Assembly (NCBI RefSeq): GCF_004804355.1
Contig: NZ_SRWZ01000003.1
Span: 248,001 to 312,000, forward strand
Direction of reading: 5' to 3'
DNA length: 64,000 nt
Source: Cognatitamlana onchidii
GTDB lineage: Bacteria; Bacteroidota; Bacteroidia; Flavobacteriales; Flavobacteriaceae
The notes beneath the pieces are model-generated. The model searched no databases. It saw nothing but the letters and a program-made list of their open reading frames with translations, and was not told the origin of the DNA. This document shows, in pieces, positions 54,600-63,694 of the stretch; the first letter of the stretch is position 1, and each line of letters starts with the position of its first letter. A program made the translations under genes and the position numbers.

Positions 54600-55490
54600 G
54601 TGTACAACATTTACCACCATCAAAACTCTAACATTTTAGAAATTACCAATTCTGAAAACAATGTTTTTGGAAAGATCCACTTGAATCAGGGTGCCAGTTT
54701 GCAGGAGCTTACATTAAATGGTCATGCCATTATTCAAGATTTATCGCCGCTGCCATATAAAAAGACCTATGCTTCATCCATTTTATTCCCTTTCGCCAAT
54801 AGAATACAAGATGGCACATATAACTTTAAAGGAATGCAGCATCAATTCCCTATCAACCAAATAGAGGAAAACAACGCGCTACATGGTTTAGTTTTCGATA
54901 AAACATTTAGTATCACATCAATGGAGACTCATGAAGATTCAGCAACTATTAATCTAGAATATGAAGAATCCGAACCTTCCGAAGGGTTTCCGTACACTTT
55001 TAAGATTAAGGTTACCTACCTTTTTTTACAGAATGGATTAAGCTTAAGTTTATCCGTTAAAAATACGGCTCTAGAAGCCTTTCCTTTTACTTTAGGTTGG
55101 CATCCTTACTTTACAAGTTCTAATTTAAAAACCAGTAGTTTAGTTTTTGAGAGTGATGAAAAAATTGTTCTGGACCAGCGAAACATTACCACTGGAACCC
55201 AAGCAAACCCGACCCCAAACCCTTTAGTGCTCGATTGCAATGCCCTAGATGATTGCTGGATATTAAAATCTGATCAGGTTTTATTTCACACGCCAAAATA
55301 CAGTCTTCAATTTAACACTAATGGTCAGCATAATTTTCTGCAAGCTTATATCCCTCCAAAGAAAAATACCATTGCCATCGAACCTACAACTGGAGTATCA
55401 AATAGTTTCAACAATAGTATTGGACTTCAAACACTTCAACCAAATAGCACCTATAAAATAAGATGGGATTTAAAAATATTAAACCAGTAA
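54600..55490 (+). CDS. galM: Aldose 1-epimerase (galactose mutarotase)
   Basis: A 296-residue protein starting with GTG at 54600, 11 bases after the regulator. The mutarotase fold has FPFANRIQDGTYNFKG, NALHGLVFDKTF (catalytic-site histidine) and FTLGWHPYFTSSN (second histidine), and IAIEPTTGVSNSFNN with the catalytic glutamate. It interconverts alpha and beta anomers of galactose before GalK. The position before galK confirms the role. Confidence 0.9.
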   Translation: MYNIYHHQNSNILEITNSENNVFGKIHLNQGASLQELTLNGHAIIQDLSPLPYKKTYASSILFPFANRIQDGTYNFKGMQHQFPINQIEENNALHGLVFDKTFSITSMETHEDSATINLEYEESEPSEGFPYTFKIKVTYLFLQNGLSLSLSVKNTALEAFPFTLGWHPYFTSSNLKTSSLVFESDEKIVLDQRNITTGTQANPTPNPLVLDCNALDDCWILKSDQVLFHTPKYSLQFNTNGQHNFLQAYIPPKKNTIAIEPTTGVSNSFNNSIGLQTLQPNSTYKIRWDLKILNQ

Positions 55491-55500
55491 GTCATAAAAT

Positions 55501-56649
55501 ATGAGCTCAGAATTAATTCAATTGGTAAAGCAATCTTTTGTTGAGAGATTCAAAACAGATCCCATATTAATTTTTTCACCGGGACGCATCAATATTATTG
55601 GAGAGCATACCGATTATAACGACGGGTATGTTTTCCCTGCGGCTATTAATAAAGGAATAGCTGCTGCGATTCAAAAAAGTGATTCTGGTACCTGTACAGC
55701 TATTGCATTAGATTTAAACAGTACGGTTGAATTTGAATTAGACAAACTAAAACCTGTAAAAGAAGGTAGCTGGGAAAACTTTGTTTTTGGTGTCGTGGCC
55801 GAAATTCAAAACAGCAATAAAGCCCTTGGGAATTTTAATATTGTTTTTAAAGGAAATATTCCTGGAGGAGCTGGCATGTCATCGTCTGCAGCTTTAGAAA
55901 ATAGTGTGGTATTCGGTTTAAATGAGCTTTTTCAATTAGGCTTAACTAAACAAGAAATGATTTTAATCTCGCAAAAAGCAGAACATAACTATGTAGGTGT
56001 TAACTGCGGGATCATGGATCAGTATGCCAGTATGTTTGGTATTGAAAACAGTGCGCTTCACTTAGATTGTAGAACTGTTGAATCGCAACCTTATGAGATT
56101 AATTTTGAAGACCATGAATTAATGCTAATAAATACCAACGTTAAACATAGTCTATCTGATAGCGCCTACAACGATCGTCGTTCCGTTTGTGAGGACATCT
56201 CTTCACTCCTTGGCATTAAAGCCCTACGTGATGCAACAGAAACCGATTTAAAGGCCATTGTTGATAAAGTTACCCCTGAAAATTATCATAAAGCCCTTTT
56301 TGTTATTCAAGAGAATGCAAGAACCATAAAAGCTGCAAAAGCTATTAAAAGCAACAACTTAGACAGCTTAGGGGCATTAATTTACGAATCGCACATGGGA
56401 TTATCTACACAATACAAAGTAAGTTGTGATGAACTCGATTTTTTGGTAGCGCAAGCCAAAAAAAACGAACTTGTGTTAGGTGCAAGAATGATGGGCGGCG
56501 GTTTTGGCGGATGTACCATAAACCTAATTGCTAAAAACGAAACTAAAAACTTTGCCAAAGAAGTCTCTAAAGCTTACAAAAATAAATTTGGGAAAGACTG
56601 TTCGGTGTACTTTGTAAAACTATCACAAGGCACACATATTGTTAACTAA
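55501..56649 (+). CDS. galK: Galactokinase
   Basis: A 382-residue GHMP kinase with GRINIIGEHTDYNDGYVFP (galactokinase signature), IPGGAGMSSSAALENSVVF (GHMP glycine-rich loop), CGIMDQYASMFG (catalytic aspartate) and GARMMGGGFGGCTINLIAK. It phosphorylates alpha-D-galactose at C1 with ATP. It starts 10 bases after galM, and galT starts 20 bases after its stop, so it is in the middle of the operon. Confidence 0.95.
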   Translation: MSSELIQLVKQSFVERFKTDPILIFSPGRINIIGEHTDYNDGYVFPAAINKGIAAAIQKSDSGTCTAIALDLNSTVEFELDKLKPVKEGSWENFVFGVVAEIQNSNKALGNFNIVFKGNIPGGAGMSSSAALENSVVFGLNELFQLGLTKQEMILISQKAEHNYVGVNCGIMDQYASMFGIENSALHLDCRTVESQPYEINFEDHELMLINTNVKHSLSDSAYNDRRSVCEDISSLLGIKALRDATETDLKAIVDKVTPENYHKALFVIQENARTIKAAKAIKSNNLDSLGALIYESHMGLSTQYKVSCDELDFLVAQAKKNELVLGARMMGGGFGGCTINLIAKNETKNFAKEVSKAYKNKFGKDCSVYFVKLSQGTHIVN

Positions 56650-56669
56650 AAACCAAAAAGCATTTAATC

Positions 56670-57692
56670 GTGAACTTCACTGACTTACAAAACTACTCCC
56701 ATAAACGTTTAAATATTTTAACTGGAGAATGGGTACTAGTATCTCCCCATAGAGCCAAAAGACCATGGCAAGGGCAAAATGAAGCCATAAATAATGATAA
56801 ACGCCCAACATATGATGACACCTGTTACTTATGCGCAGGTAATACAAGAATTAATGGAGAAACAAACCCTAAATATGAAGATGTTTTTGTGTTTACTAAC
56901 GATTTTGCAGCATTACAAAGTGATTCTAAAACCTTTTCTTTTGAAGATGGCCTTTTAGTAGCTCAAAGCGAAACAGGTATCTGCAAAGTTGTTTGTTTTA
57001 GTCCTGACCATTCCAAAAGTTTAGCAGACATGTCGCCTGCCGAAATTCAAAAAGTAGTTTTTGCATGGCAAAGAGAATTTAAAGAACTTGCTAGTAACCC
57101 AAAGATTAACTATGTTCAAATCTTTGAAAATAAAGGGGCGGTTATGGGATGTTCCAACCCGCACCCGCATGGTCAAATTTGGAGTCAATCTACACTTCCT
57201 AATGAAGTGGATAAGAAAAATACACGGCAGCTTCATTATTTTAATAAAAACAATAGTAGCTTACTAGGAGATTACCTTGCGCAAGAATTAGAAAACGAAG
57301 AACGCATTATTTTTGAAAATGATAGTTTTGCAGTTTTAGTGCCGTTTTGGGCCATATGGCCTTTTGAAGCCATGATTATTCCTAAAATTCAGCAAGCAAA
57401 TATTCTTGAAATGACTGGTGTCCAGACCTTACAATATGCAGAGGCTATCGCAGTACTAACTAAAGCATACGACAAGCTGTTTAATACCTCCTTCCCCTAT
57501 TCAAGTGGTATACACCAAGCACCAACTAATGGCGAAACTAATACCCATTGGCACTGGCATATGAGCTTTTACCCACCTCTGTTGCGGAGCGCGACGGTTA
57601 AAAAGTTTATGGTTGGTTACGAAATGTTTGGTTCACCCCAACGAGATATTACACCAGAAACCGCAGTGAACATGCTAAGAGCTTTGCTTTAA
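56670..57692 (+). CDS. galT: UDP-glucose--hexose-1-phosphate uridylyltransferase
   Basis: A 340-residue HIT-fold enzyme with GTG start at 56670. It has TYDDTCYLCAGNTRINGET (zinc cysteines), NPHPHGQIWSQSTLP with the catalytic HPH triad motif, and GIHQAPTNGETNTHWHWHMS. It transfers UMP from UDP-glucose to galactose-1-phosphate. The fourth Leloir enzyme, galE, is not in the window. A structure of inverted repeats follows at 57700-57736. Confidence 0.94.
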   Translation: MNFTDLQNYSHKRLNILTGEWVLVSPHRAKRPWQGQNEAINNDKRPTYDDTCYLCAGNTRINGETNPKYEDVFVFTNDFAALQSDSKTFSFEDGLLVAQSETGICKVVCFSPDHSKSLADMSPAEIQKVVFAWQREFKELASNPKINYVQIFENKGAVMGCSNPHPHGQIWSQSTLPNEVDKKNTRQLHYFNKNNSSLLGDYLAQELENEERIIFENDSFAVLVPFWAIWPFEAMIIPKIQQANILEMTGVQTLQYAEAIAVLTKAYDKLFNTSFPYSSGIHQAPTNGETNTHWHWHMSFYPPLLRSATVKKFMVGYEMFGSPQRDITPETAVNMLRALL

Positions 57693-57699
57693 AATAAAG

Positions 57700-57736
57700 C
57701 TAAACACCCTAGGCACCAATGCCTGCCTTAGTTTAG
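57700..57736 (+). terminator. Possible hairpin terminator after galT
   Basis: CTAAAC (57700-57705) pairs with GTTTAG (57731-57736), and AGGCA/TGCCT form an inner stem. There is no clear run of Ts after it, so it could be a factor-dependent end or a stabilising structure. Confidence 0.35.
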
Positions 57737-57842
57737 TTAGTCGAGGTTGTGTGGTCTTAGCTTTTAAGCTGTTAAAGTATTCTAATTTATAAGGTATAAC
57801 CCAATAAAAAGCTATTAATTTGAATTATTAATAAGCTAATAA

Positions 57843-58574
57843 ATGAAATTCATTATTGCTTTCTTGCTTCCTATATCCATTTGGTCGCAAACCATATCAG
57901 GAACCGTATACGACAGTGAATCTACGGTTAAAGGCATTGATGTATTTAACCTAAGTCAAAAAACCATCGCATATACAGATGATAAGGGCATATTTTCAAT
58001 CAATGCACGTATAGGCGATACCCTTTCATTTCATTCGTTGTTTCATAATCAAAAGATTATCAAACTTGAAGCACACCATTTTAATGAAACTTTTGTTGTT
58101 GAACTCCGTAAAACCATTAACAGGCTAAATGAAATTTTGTTGCAAAACAATATCGATCCGGCCGAGTTTAATACTATAAAACAAAAGCAGGTCATTAAAA
58201 AAAATATAGAAGGAGATTCTAAATCCAATCCACATCTTTATCAAACGTCTTCCAAGTATGGTTTAGATTTTATTAGGCTTGCAGGGATGATTAGCGAACT
58301 TCTTAAAAAGAAAAAAAAGAATCCTGAAAATCATCAAGCAAGTGCTAGCGATTTAGATTCAATTTTTAAAAAAGACACTTTTTTTAACCAGTCTCTGCTT
58401 ACCCATAACCTTAAAATTCCTCCAGAAGACACCCAGTTATTCTTTAATTATTGTGCAGCGCATAATATTGACAAAAGCTATATACAAAAAGAAAACAAAC
58501 TCCTTCTTTTAGAGGAATTACTAGTTTTAAGTGAGGCCTTTTTAAAGGAAAAAGAAGAAAGCTCCCAAAATTAA
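57843..58574 (+). CDS. CarboxypepD_reg-like domain exported protein
   Basis: A 243-residue protein with a signal peptide (MKFIIAFLLPISIWSQ). One beta-sandwich of the carboxypeptidase regulatory type follows (TISGTVYDSESTVKGIDVFN, TDDKGIFSINARIGDTLSF). From about residue 95 the rest is charged and helical (SKYGLDFIRLAGMISELLKK, LLLLEELLVLSEAFLKEKEE). This type occurs in Bacteroidota surface proteins without a TonB barrel. Function unknown. No clear operon partner; 95 bases before the next gene. Confidence 0.72.
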   Translation: MKFIIAFLLPISIWSQTISGTVYDSESTVKGIDVFNLSQKTIAYTDDKGIFSINARIGDTLSFHSLFHNQKIIKLEAHHFNETFVVELRKTINRLNEILLQNNIDPAEFNTIKQKQVIKKNIEGDSKSNPHLYQTSSKYGLDFIRLAGMISELLKKKKKNPENHQASASDLDSIFKKDTFFNQSLLTHNLKIPPEDTQLFFNYCAAHNIDKSYIQKENKLLLLEELLVLSEAFLKEKEESSQN

Positions 58575-58653
58575 TTTACTTTTTAATTAATTACCCCGTT
58601 ACATACTAAATGATAGTTTCAAAAGTTATATTTTAGCCGATACTAAGGTTATC

Positions 58654-58661
58654 TATATTTG
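58654..58661 (+). promoter_or_regulatory. -7 promoter box TATATTTG of the beta-helix lipoprotein gene
   Basis: TATATTTG matches TAnnTTTG and ends 8 bases before the ATG at 58670. The leader would be about 4-5 bases. No good -33 element at standard spacing. Confidence 0.5.
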
Positions 58662-58669
58662 TACTTTTC

Positions 58670-60259
58670 ATGAAACGTTGCTTCTATTTTATCATTACCA
58701 TAGGTTTTTTAATGCTTTGGAGTTCTTGCCGAAAAGATTTTGAGTTTGCGCCTAGTACTGGCGGGCTTCAGTTTTCAAAGGATACCGTGTACCTTGACAC
58801 TGTATTTACTAATATAGGTTCTAGCACTTATACCCTAAAGGTTTATAATCAAAGTAACAATGATATTTCTATTCCCTCGGTAAAACTGGCCTTGGGAGAA
58901 ACCTCCAATTACAGATTAAGTGTAGATGGTATTGCAGGTAAAACTTTTGAAGATATTGAATTATTAGCCAATGACAGTTTGTTCATTTTTGTAGAATCTA
59001 CCATAGATATTAAGAACTTCCCAAACCCCAATGGCGCGTATTTATACACCGATCAAATTGAGTTTGACTCGGGCGCCAATTTGCAAAAAGTAGAGTTAGT
59101 TACTTTGGTTAAAGATGCTATTTTTATTTACCCAGATAGAGATGAAGCCACTAAGGTTATTGAAACTTTAAAAATAACAATTAACGGTGAAGCGTTTGAA
59201 ACCGATTTACAAGGACGTGAATTATTGCCCGACGAACTTACATTTACCAACGAGAAACCCTATGTAATTTACGGCTATGCAGCGGTACCTCCAAACAAAA
59301 CATTAACCATAGAAGCTGGTGCCAGATTACACTTTCATGAAGACTCCGGTCTTATCGTCTTAGAAAACGCCTCGCTAAAAGTAAATGGTGAATTTAGCAC
59401 CGACAAAGAACGCATGGAAAATGAAGTGATTTTTGAAGGCGACCGTTTAGAGCCCTTGTTTAGTGATATTCCGGGACAATGGGGCACCATTTGGCTGTTT
59501 GAAAATAGTAAAAACAACATTATTAACTATGCCACTATTAAAAACGCCACCGTTGGAATATTAAGTGATGGTAACCCTAATGGCTCTGGCAGTATTTTTG
59601 ACCCTAGAGGCGTAACAGACAAATTAACCATAACAAACTCACAGATATACAATTCGGCTAGCTTTGGGATTTTAGGAAGAAACACCTCTATAACAGGAGA
59701 GAATTTAGTAATAAACAACTCAGGATTGGCTTCTTTTGCTGGTACTTTTGGTGGAAAATACAACTTAACACACAGTACCATAGCTAACTATTGGAGTAAC
59801 AGTTTTAGGGAAATTCCAGCACTGCTCATTAATAATTTTTTATTAGATGAAGACGATACCGCCATACTTGCCGATTTAGACGCGGCTAATTTTAATAATT
59901 GTATAATTTTTGGGAATGAAGACATTGAATTTTTATTAGAAGAGATAGAAGACGATGCTGTAGTATTTAATTTTAAGTTTACGAATTGTTTGGTGAAATT
60001 TAAAGATAATAATGAAGAGTATGATGGCCCAAACTACGACTTTGAGGATACTAATTTATACCAAAGCATCTTATTTAACGAAAACCCAGATTTTCAAAAC
60101 ACCCAGCGCAACCAAATGGCCGTAGGAGAAGCATCGGCAGGTATTAACCAAGCAGATCCTGTATTTGCCGATCAAGTTCCGTTAGACATTTTAACGGTAA
60201 ACAGAACCAATAGTCCCGATATTGGCGCATATCAACATACTACATTTTCTGAAGAGTAG
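58670..60259 (+). CDS. Lipoprotein with right-handed parallel beta-helix repeat
   Basis: A 529-residue lipoprotein with lipobox LWSSC near residue 20. The N-terminal part (about 30-170) is a beta-sandwich repeat region (FSKDTVYLDTVFTNIGSSTY, YTLKVYNQSNNDISIPSVKL). The later part (about 240-420) has parallel beta-helix coils (NNIINYATIKNATVGIL, KLTITNSQIYNSASFGILGR), typical of surface polysaccharide-binding or lyase-like proteins, but no catalytic residues are evident. The end resembles GADPVFADQVPLD... NSPDIGAYQH, seen in many flavobacterial beta-helix proteins. Role unknown. Confidence 0.8.
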   Translation: MKRCFYFIITIGFLMLWSSCRKDFEFAPSTGGLQFSKDTVYLDTVFTNIGSSTYTLKVYNQSNNDISIPSVKLALGETSNYRLSVDGIAGKTFEDIELLANDSLFIFVESTIDIKNFPNPNGAYLYTDQIEFDSGANLQKVELVTLVKDAIFIYPDRDEATKVIETLKITINGEAFETDLQGRELLPDELTFTNEKPYVIYGYAAVPPNKTLTIEAGARLHFHEDSGLIVLENASLKVNGEFSTDKERMENEVIFEGDRLEPLFSDIPGQWGTIWLFENSKNNIINYATIKNATVGILSDGNPNGSGSIFDPRGVTDKLTITNSQIYNSASFGILGRNTSITGENLVINNSGLASFAGTFGGKYNLTHSTIANYWSNSFREIPALLINNFLLDEDDTAILADLDAANFNNCIIFGNEDIEFLLEEIEDDAVVFNFKFTNCLVKFKDNNEEYDGPNYDFEDTNLYQSILFNENPDFQNTQRNQMAVGEASAGINQADPVFADQVPLDILTVNRTNSPDIGAYQHTTFSEE

Positions 60260-60677
60260 TTTAGGCATACTGGTAATCTTTACAGTTATTAATGCTAAAT
60301 AACACCAGAGCTTTTTTTTGGGAGGTAAGAACGTGTAAAAACCGAGGTTAGAAAGATTTAAAATAAAATCGTTTTTCGTTTGATACTTATGCATTAATAG
60401 TTAAACTGATTATGTAAGTTTTTTAACATAAAGCACTAAAATTACTTTTATATTTTACACCAAAACTTCCTATTATCCCTAAAAATTTAGATAATAAAAG
60501 GATGTTTTGTCATCATATAACTAGTTGTATGTCATTCCCGACATCAAGAGCATACCTAAAAATTAACGGTATTCAAATTGAAAATCTAATCACAGTAATA
60601 TGAATTATGAGTAAAAATTAAATTTTATAATAATTACTTTATGTTTTACATAAATTTATTTATGTTTGTATAAATAA
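60260..60677. other. Gene-free stretch of 418 bases
   Basis: No convincing reading frame on either strand. The last 40 bases hold the palindrome and -7 box upstream of the DUF2975 gene. The remainder is AT-rich, with short A and T runs and no repeat or RNA that I recognise. Confidence 0.6.
60648..60668 (+). promoter_or_regulatory. Operator-like palindrome overlapping -7 box of the DUF2975/HTH pair
   Basis: ACATAAAT-TT-ATTTATGT (60648-60665) is a perfect palindrome overlapping TATGTTTG (60661-60668), a match to TAnnTTTG. A direct repeat TATGTTT occurs at 60640 and 60661, spaced 21 bases (two helical turns). The second gene of the pair encodes a small HTH protein, which suggests autorepression. 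Confidence 0.55.
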
Positions 60678-60689
60678 ATGTTATTACTC

Positions 60690-61247
60690 ATGAAACGAAA
60701 TAAAATAATTCAGACCACATTAAACCTTAATAGGTTCACTTTTTGGTTGTCAATAGTTGTAGGGACTGCACTTATTCTTTGTATAGGTTATTTATTTATT
60801 TTTCCAGAATCGTATCCCGATATTAAAATTTTAAATGATGGAAATATTTCAACCTTTTACTTTTGTACTGAATGTGATTATACTGCAAAAAGCATCCCTA
60901 TTGCGGAAGTTGGTTCGGGAATGAAAATCTGGATGCTACTGCGCCTAGCTACAATGGGTTTACTATTTATATTGATTATTAATGAAGTAAACAAAATTTT
61001 AAAATCAGTGAGAGATTATAAAACATTCCATAGTCAAAACATGTTGTATTTCAAACGAATAGCCAAATATACCTTAGCAATCGCCTTTTTTAGAACCATT
61101 AATTTTGTTGACGAGGGACAAAACGGGATAGGTTTAGAAATAGGGTTTCCCCTAGATTGGTTGCTATTTGCGTTATTCAGCCTAAGTCTTAGTGAAGTTT
61201 TTAAAGAAGGTCAACTCTTGCAAGAGGATAAAGATTCAATATTATGA
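60690..61247 (+). CDS. DUF2975 membrane protein
   Basis: A 185-residue protein with four predicted membrane helices (about 15-35, 75-100, 125-145, 155-175). It fits the DUF2975 family. ATG at 60690 chosen because the promoter box ends at 60668; the frame also permits 60678. It overlaps the next gene's start by 4 bases (ATGA). The pair of DUF2975 with a small Cro/CI-type regulator is widespread in Bacteroidota and Firmicutes (YoaS/YozG-like); function unknown. Confidence 0.82.
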   Translation: MKRNKIIQTTLNLNRFTFWLSIVVGTALILCIGYLFIFPESYPDIKILNDGNISTFYFCTECDYTAKSIPIAEVGSGMKIWMLLRLATMGLLFILIINEVNKILKSVRDYKTFHSQNMLYFKRIAKYTLAIAFFRTINFVDEGQNGIGLEIGFPLDWLLFALFSLSLSEVFKEGQLLQEDKDSIL

Positions 61248-61456
61248 GCATCGTTATAAATCTTGATGTAATGCTGGCCAAACGCAAAATGAAGCTAAAA
61301 GAACTAGCTGAAACCATTGGCATATCTGAAACCAATCTTTCACTTTTAAAAACCGGTAAGGTAAAAGGCATAAGGTTTAACACCCTAGATAGCATTTGTG
61401 AAATATTGAAATGTCAACCAGGGGATATACTGGAACACGTTTCTTCTGATTCGTGA
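61244..61456 (+). CDS. Small Cro/CI-type helix-turn-helix regulator (YozG-like)
   Basis: A 70-residue XRE-family protein, VMLAKRKMKLKELAETIGIS then ETNLSLLKTGKVKGIRFNTL and ICEILKCQPGDILEH. The layout matches YozG-type single-domain regulators. It overlaps the DUF2975 gene by 4 bases, so they are translated together. The palindrome over their promoter is the obvious site for its binding. Confidence 0.88.
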   Translation: MSIVINLDVMLAKRKMKLKELAETIGISETNLSLLKTGKVKGIRFNTLDSICEILKCQPGDILEHVSSDS

Positions 61457-61581
61457 AATGAACGCAAAGCCTAATGAAAATAGTTTAAAATGGTAAATGA
61501 TAAATGTCTCAACCTCATTTTGAAGTGATGAGAAAGTACAGTTTATATGCCAAGTATTAAAATAAATAATTCTTAACGAAA

Positions 61582-62808
61582 ATGAAACTATACTCAATTA
61601 TAGCAATAATCTTATTGTTTAACGCTTGCAATCCCTCTGCGCTAAACACAAAGGAACCAGTCATGGTAAATACACTAGAAAGCCCACTAACCCTTCCTTA
61701 CGAAATCATCAACGGGCTTATCGTTATTAAACTGCAAATAAACAATTCAAATCCACTAAACTTTGTTTTGGATACTGGTGCACCCATCACATGTATTTTA
61801 GAATCTGATAGGACCATTGGCTTTAAATCCCCTTTGAATGAGCATAGCAAAATTGGCTCACATACAGAAACCTATATGGAAAAGCCCGTAAAATTTATTG
61901 ACGGGTTACATCTTAAAATGAACAATGATATATTTCTTAAAAACCTATCTGTAGCGCTGTGGCCTCCAGAAATGTTTTTCAAAAGCACTTCTTATGACAA
62001 TGTACCCTATGATGGCATCATAGGCTATGATCTTTTGAGATTTGTAACCTTAGAAATTAATCAAGAAAACAAAACCGTAACATTACATAACCCAAAGGAA
62101 GATATTCCCCAAAACCATTGGACCTATTCAAATCTTGAGTTTAAAAATAATAAGCCTTATTGTAATATTAATTTACGGATTAAGCCTGAAGACGAAAAAA
62201 TTCCACTTAAAGTACATTTTGATTTAGGAAATATGAATTACATGTGGGTAAAAACAAATCCCAGCAAAAACATAATTGCTCCAGTAGAAAAGAAAGAACA
62301 AATTATTGGTATGGGAATAGATGGCAAACCAATGATGGGAGTTTTATGGCTTGCTCATAGTTTGGAAATTGCTGGATTTACCAATTGGGCAATACCGATT
62401 AAGTATACATCCACTGGACATTCTCGCGATAAGAACAGAGTAGGACATATTGGCTTAAGAGAATTGGAACGCTTTAACTTATTGATTGACTACAATAACA
62501 AAAGACTTGGAATACGCCCTATTGAAGAGGTCTTTTCAATCAATGATACCTCCTTAAAAATGTATGAAGGAGAATATTCATCTCCAAACCTTCCTTTTAC
62601 AGTTACATTAGAAGCAAAGAGAAACCTTTTATACCTTACAGCAAAGGAAAAAAATTCACTGCCTATGGTTCCTGTAAACAATTACACGTTCAGCTTCAAA
62701 CCAATGCATATTTCTATAGTTTTTTCAAGAAATAAAGACGGTGAAATTGATTATTCTACACTGACCCTTAAAGAAACCAAAAGGAAATCAACATGGACAA
62801 GACTTTGA
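61582..62808 (+). CDS. Aspartyl-protease-like lipoprotein (retropepsin-type domain)
   Basis: A 408-residue lipoprotein (lipobox LLFNAC near residue 16). A retropepsin-like domain at about 40-160 begins LIVIKLQINNSNPLNFVLDT with DTGAPITCIL, the catalytic DTG motif, followed by YDGIIGYDLLRFVTLEINQ. A second copy from about 195 (VHFDLGNMNYMWV) lacks the canonical DTG. The C-terminal part from about 330 resembles a lipid- or lipocalin-like tail (YEGEYSSPNLPFTVTLEAKR). It may be an active periplasmic peptidase or a binding protein. No clear operon; 125 bases after the HTH gene. Confidence 0.78.
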   Translation: MKLYSIIAIILLFNACNPSALNTKEPVMVNTLESPLTLPYEIINGLIVIKLQINNSNPLNFVLDTGAPITCILESDRTIGFKSPLNEHSKIGSHTETYMEKPVKFIDGLHLKMNNDIFLKNLSVALWPPEMFFKSTSYDNVPYDGIIGYDLLRFVTLEINQENKTVTLHNPKEDIPQNHWTYSNLEFKNNKPYCNINLRIKPEDEKIPLKVHFDLGNMNYMWVKTNPSKNIIAPVEKKEQIIGMGIDGKPMMGVLWLAHSLEIAGFTNWAIPIKYTSTGHSRDKNRVGHIGLRELERFNLLIDYNNKRLGIRPIEEVFSINDTSLKMYEGEYSSPNLPFTVTLEAKRNLLYLTAKEKNSLPMVPVNNYTFSFKPMHISIVFSRNKDGEIDYSTLTLKETKRKSTWTRL

Positions 62809-63694
62809 CTTCAATTATTAAGATAAAAAACTTAATGAATAAAAACGAACTAAATATATTAGAAACTATGAATAGTAAATCCTTTTTCCCATCTCTAATA
62901 AACACACATTCTCTAAATGACTGATTAGTGAAATATTGCAATGTTAATCGAAGATGTACTCACAAATAAAACGCCATACAACAAATTGTATAATTCATTG
63001 CTAGTACTAGCTTACTTACTAAAGTCTGGTGGATTTTCTATTCAGTTGGTATTTGCTAATCTAGTTTCTTAACCACGCAAGGAAATCATACCCCTTACAG
63101 ATGGAATACATTCAGCAAAAGCTGACCAAAATAGCTCCGCAACTGCGTTGCTCCCTCTATTTCGGTGCATGTATTTCATCGACCTACTAAACCAAATTGC
63201 TATCAGGCTTATTTAGTATGTTCAGCTCCCACTGCCCATCAGAGGAAAACATATAACATGAGTAGCTAAAACAATTTGGATCGACTAATCAAACTCCAAA
63301 TACAATAAAGTGGCTCACTCACCGCATGTATTTAAGGAAAAAATGTGATAAGCTAGATGGATAATGGCTATCACGTTTCCACCTGACCGTATGCTTCACT
63401 ATCTTCCACTTTTTGTATCTTCGTTTTCATAGCCGAACTGCGTTTAGCAGGTCGTTTAGTGCATATGTAAAAAAATGAATAATACACTTAAAAAATATCA
63501 GTTCACAAATTCATCATTGTACTGAAATAAATCAATATATTTACAATTGTTTTTTTGCAAAAAGCAAGAGAATGAAATATTTCTTAAGAGTATTTTTATA
63601 ATACAATGAATATATCGTGATTTTAAGCGACAAAAGTATTTACTTGATATTCAAGTATATGATCTAAAATAATAAGTAGTGAATAAAAAATTTT
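62809..63694. other. Gene-free stretch of about 890 bases with palindromes
   Basis: No convincing reading frame. A hairpin ATACAA/TTGTAT is at 62976-62991 and a palindrome CTAGTACTAG at 63001-63010. An inexact inverted repeat GTGATAAGC/GCTATCAC lies near 63346-63375. The segment 62976-63090 resembles, from memory, noncoding DNA found beside accessory genes in flavobacteria. No RNA family recognised. Confidence 0.5.

Noticed and set aside
60260-60640. Short open frames in the gap after the beta-helix lipoprotein
   Set aside because: They are short, have no start context or codon bias, and overlap nothing recognisable; treated as noncoding.
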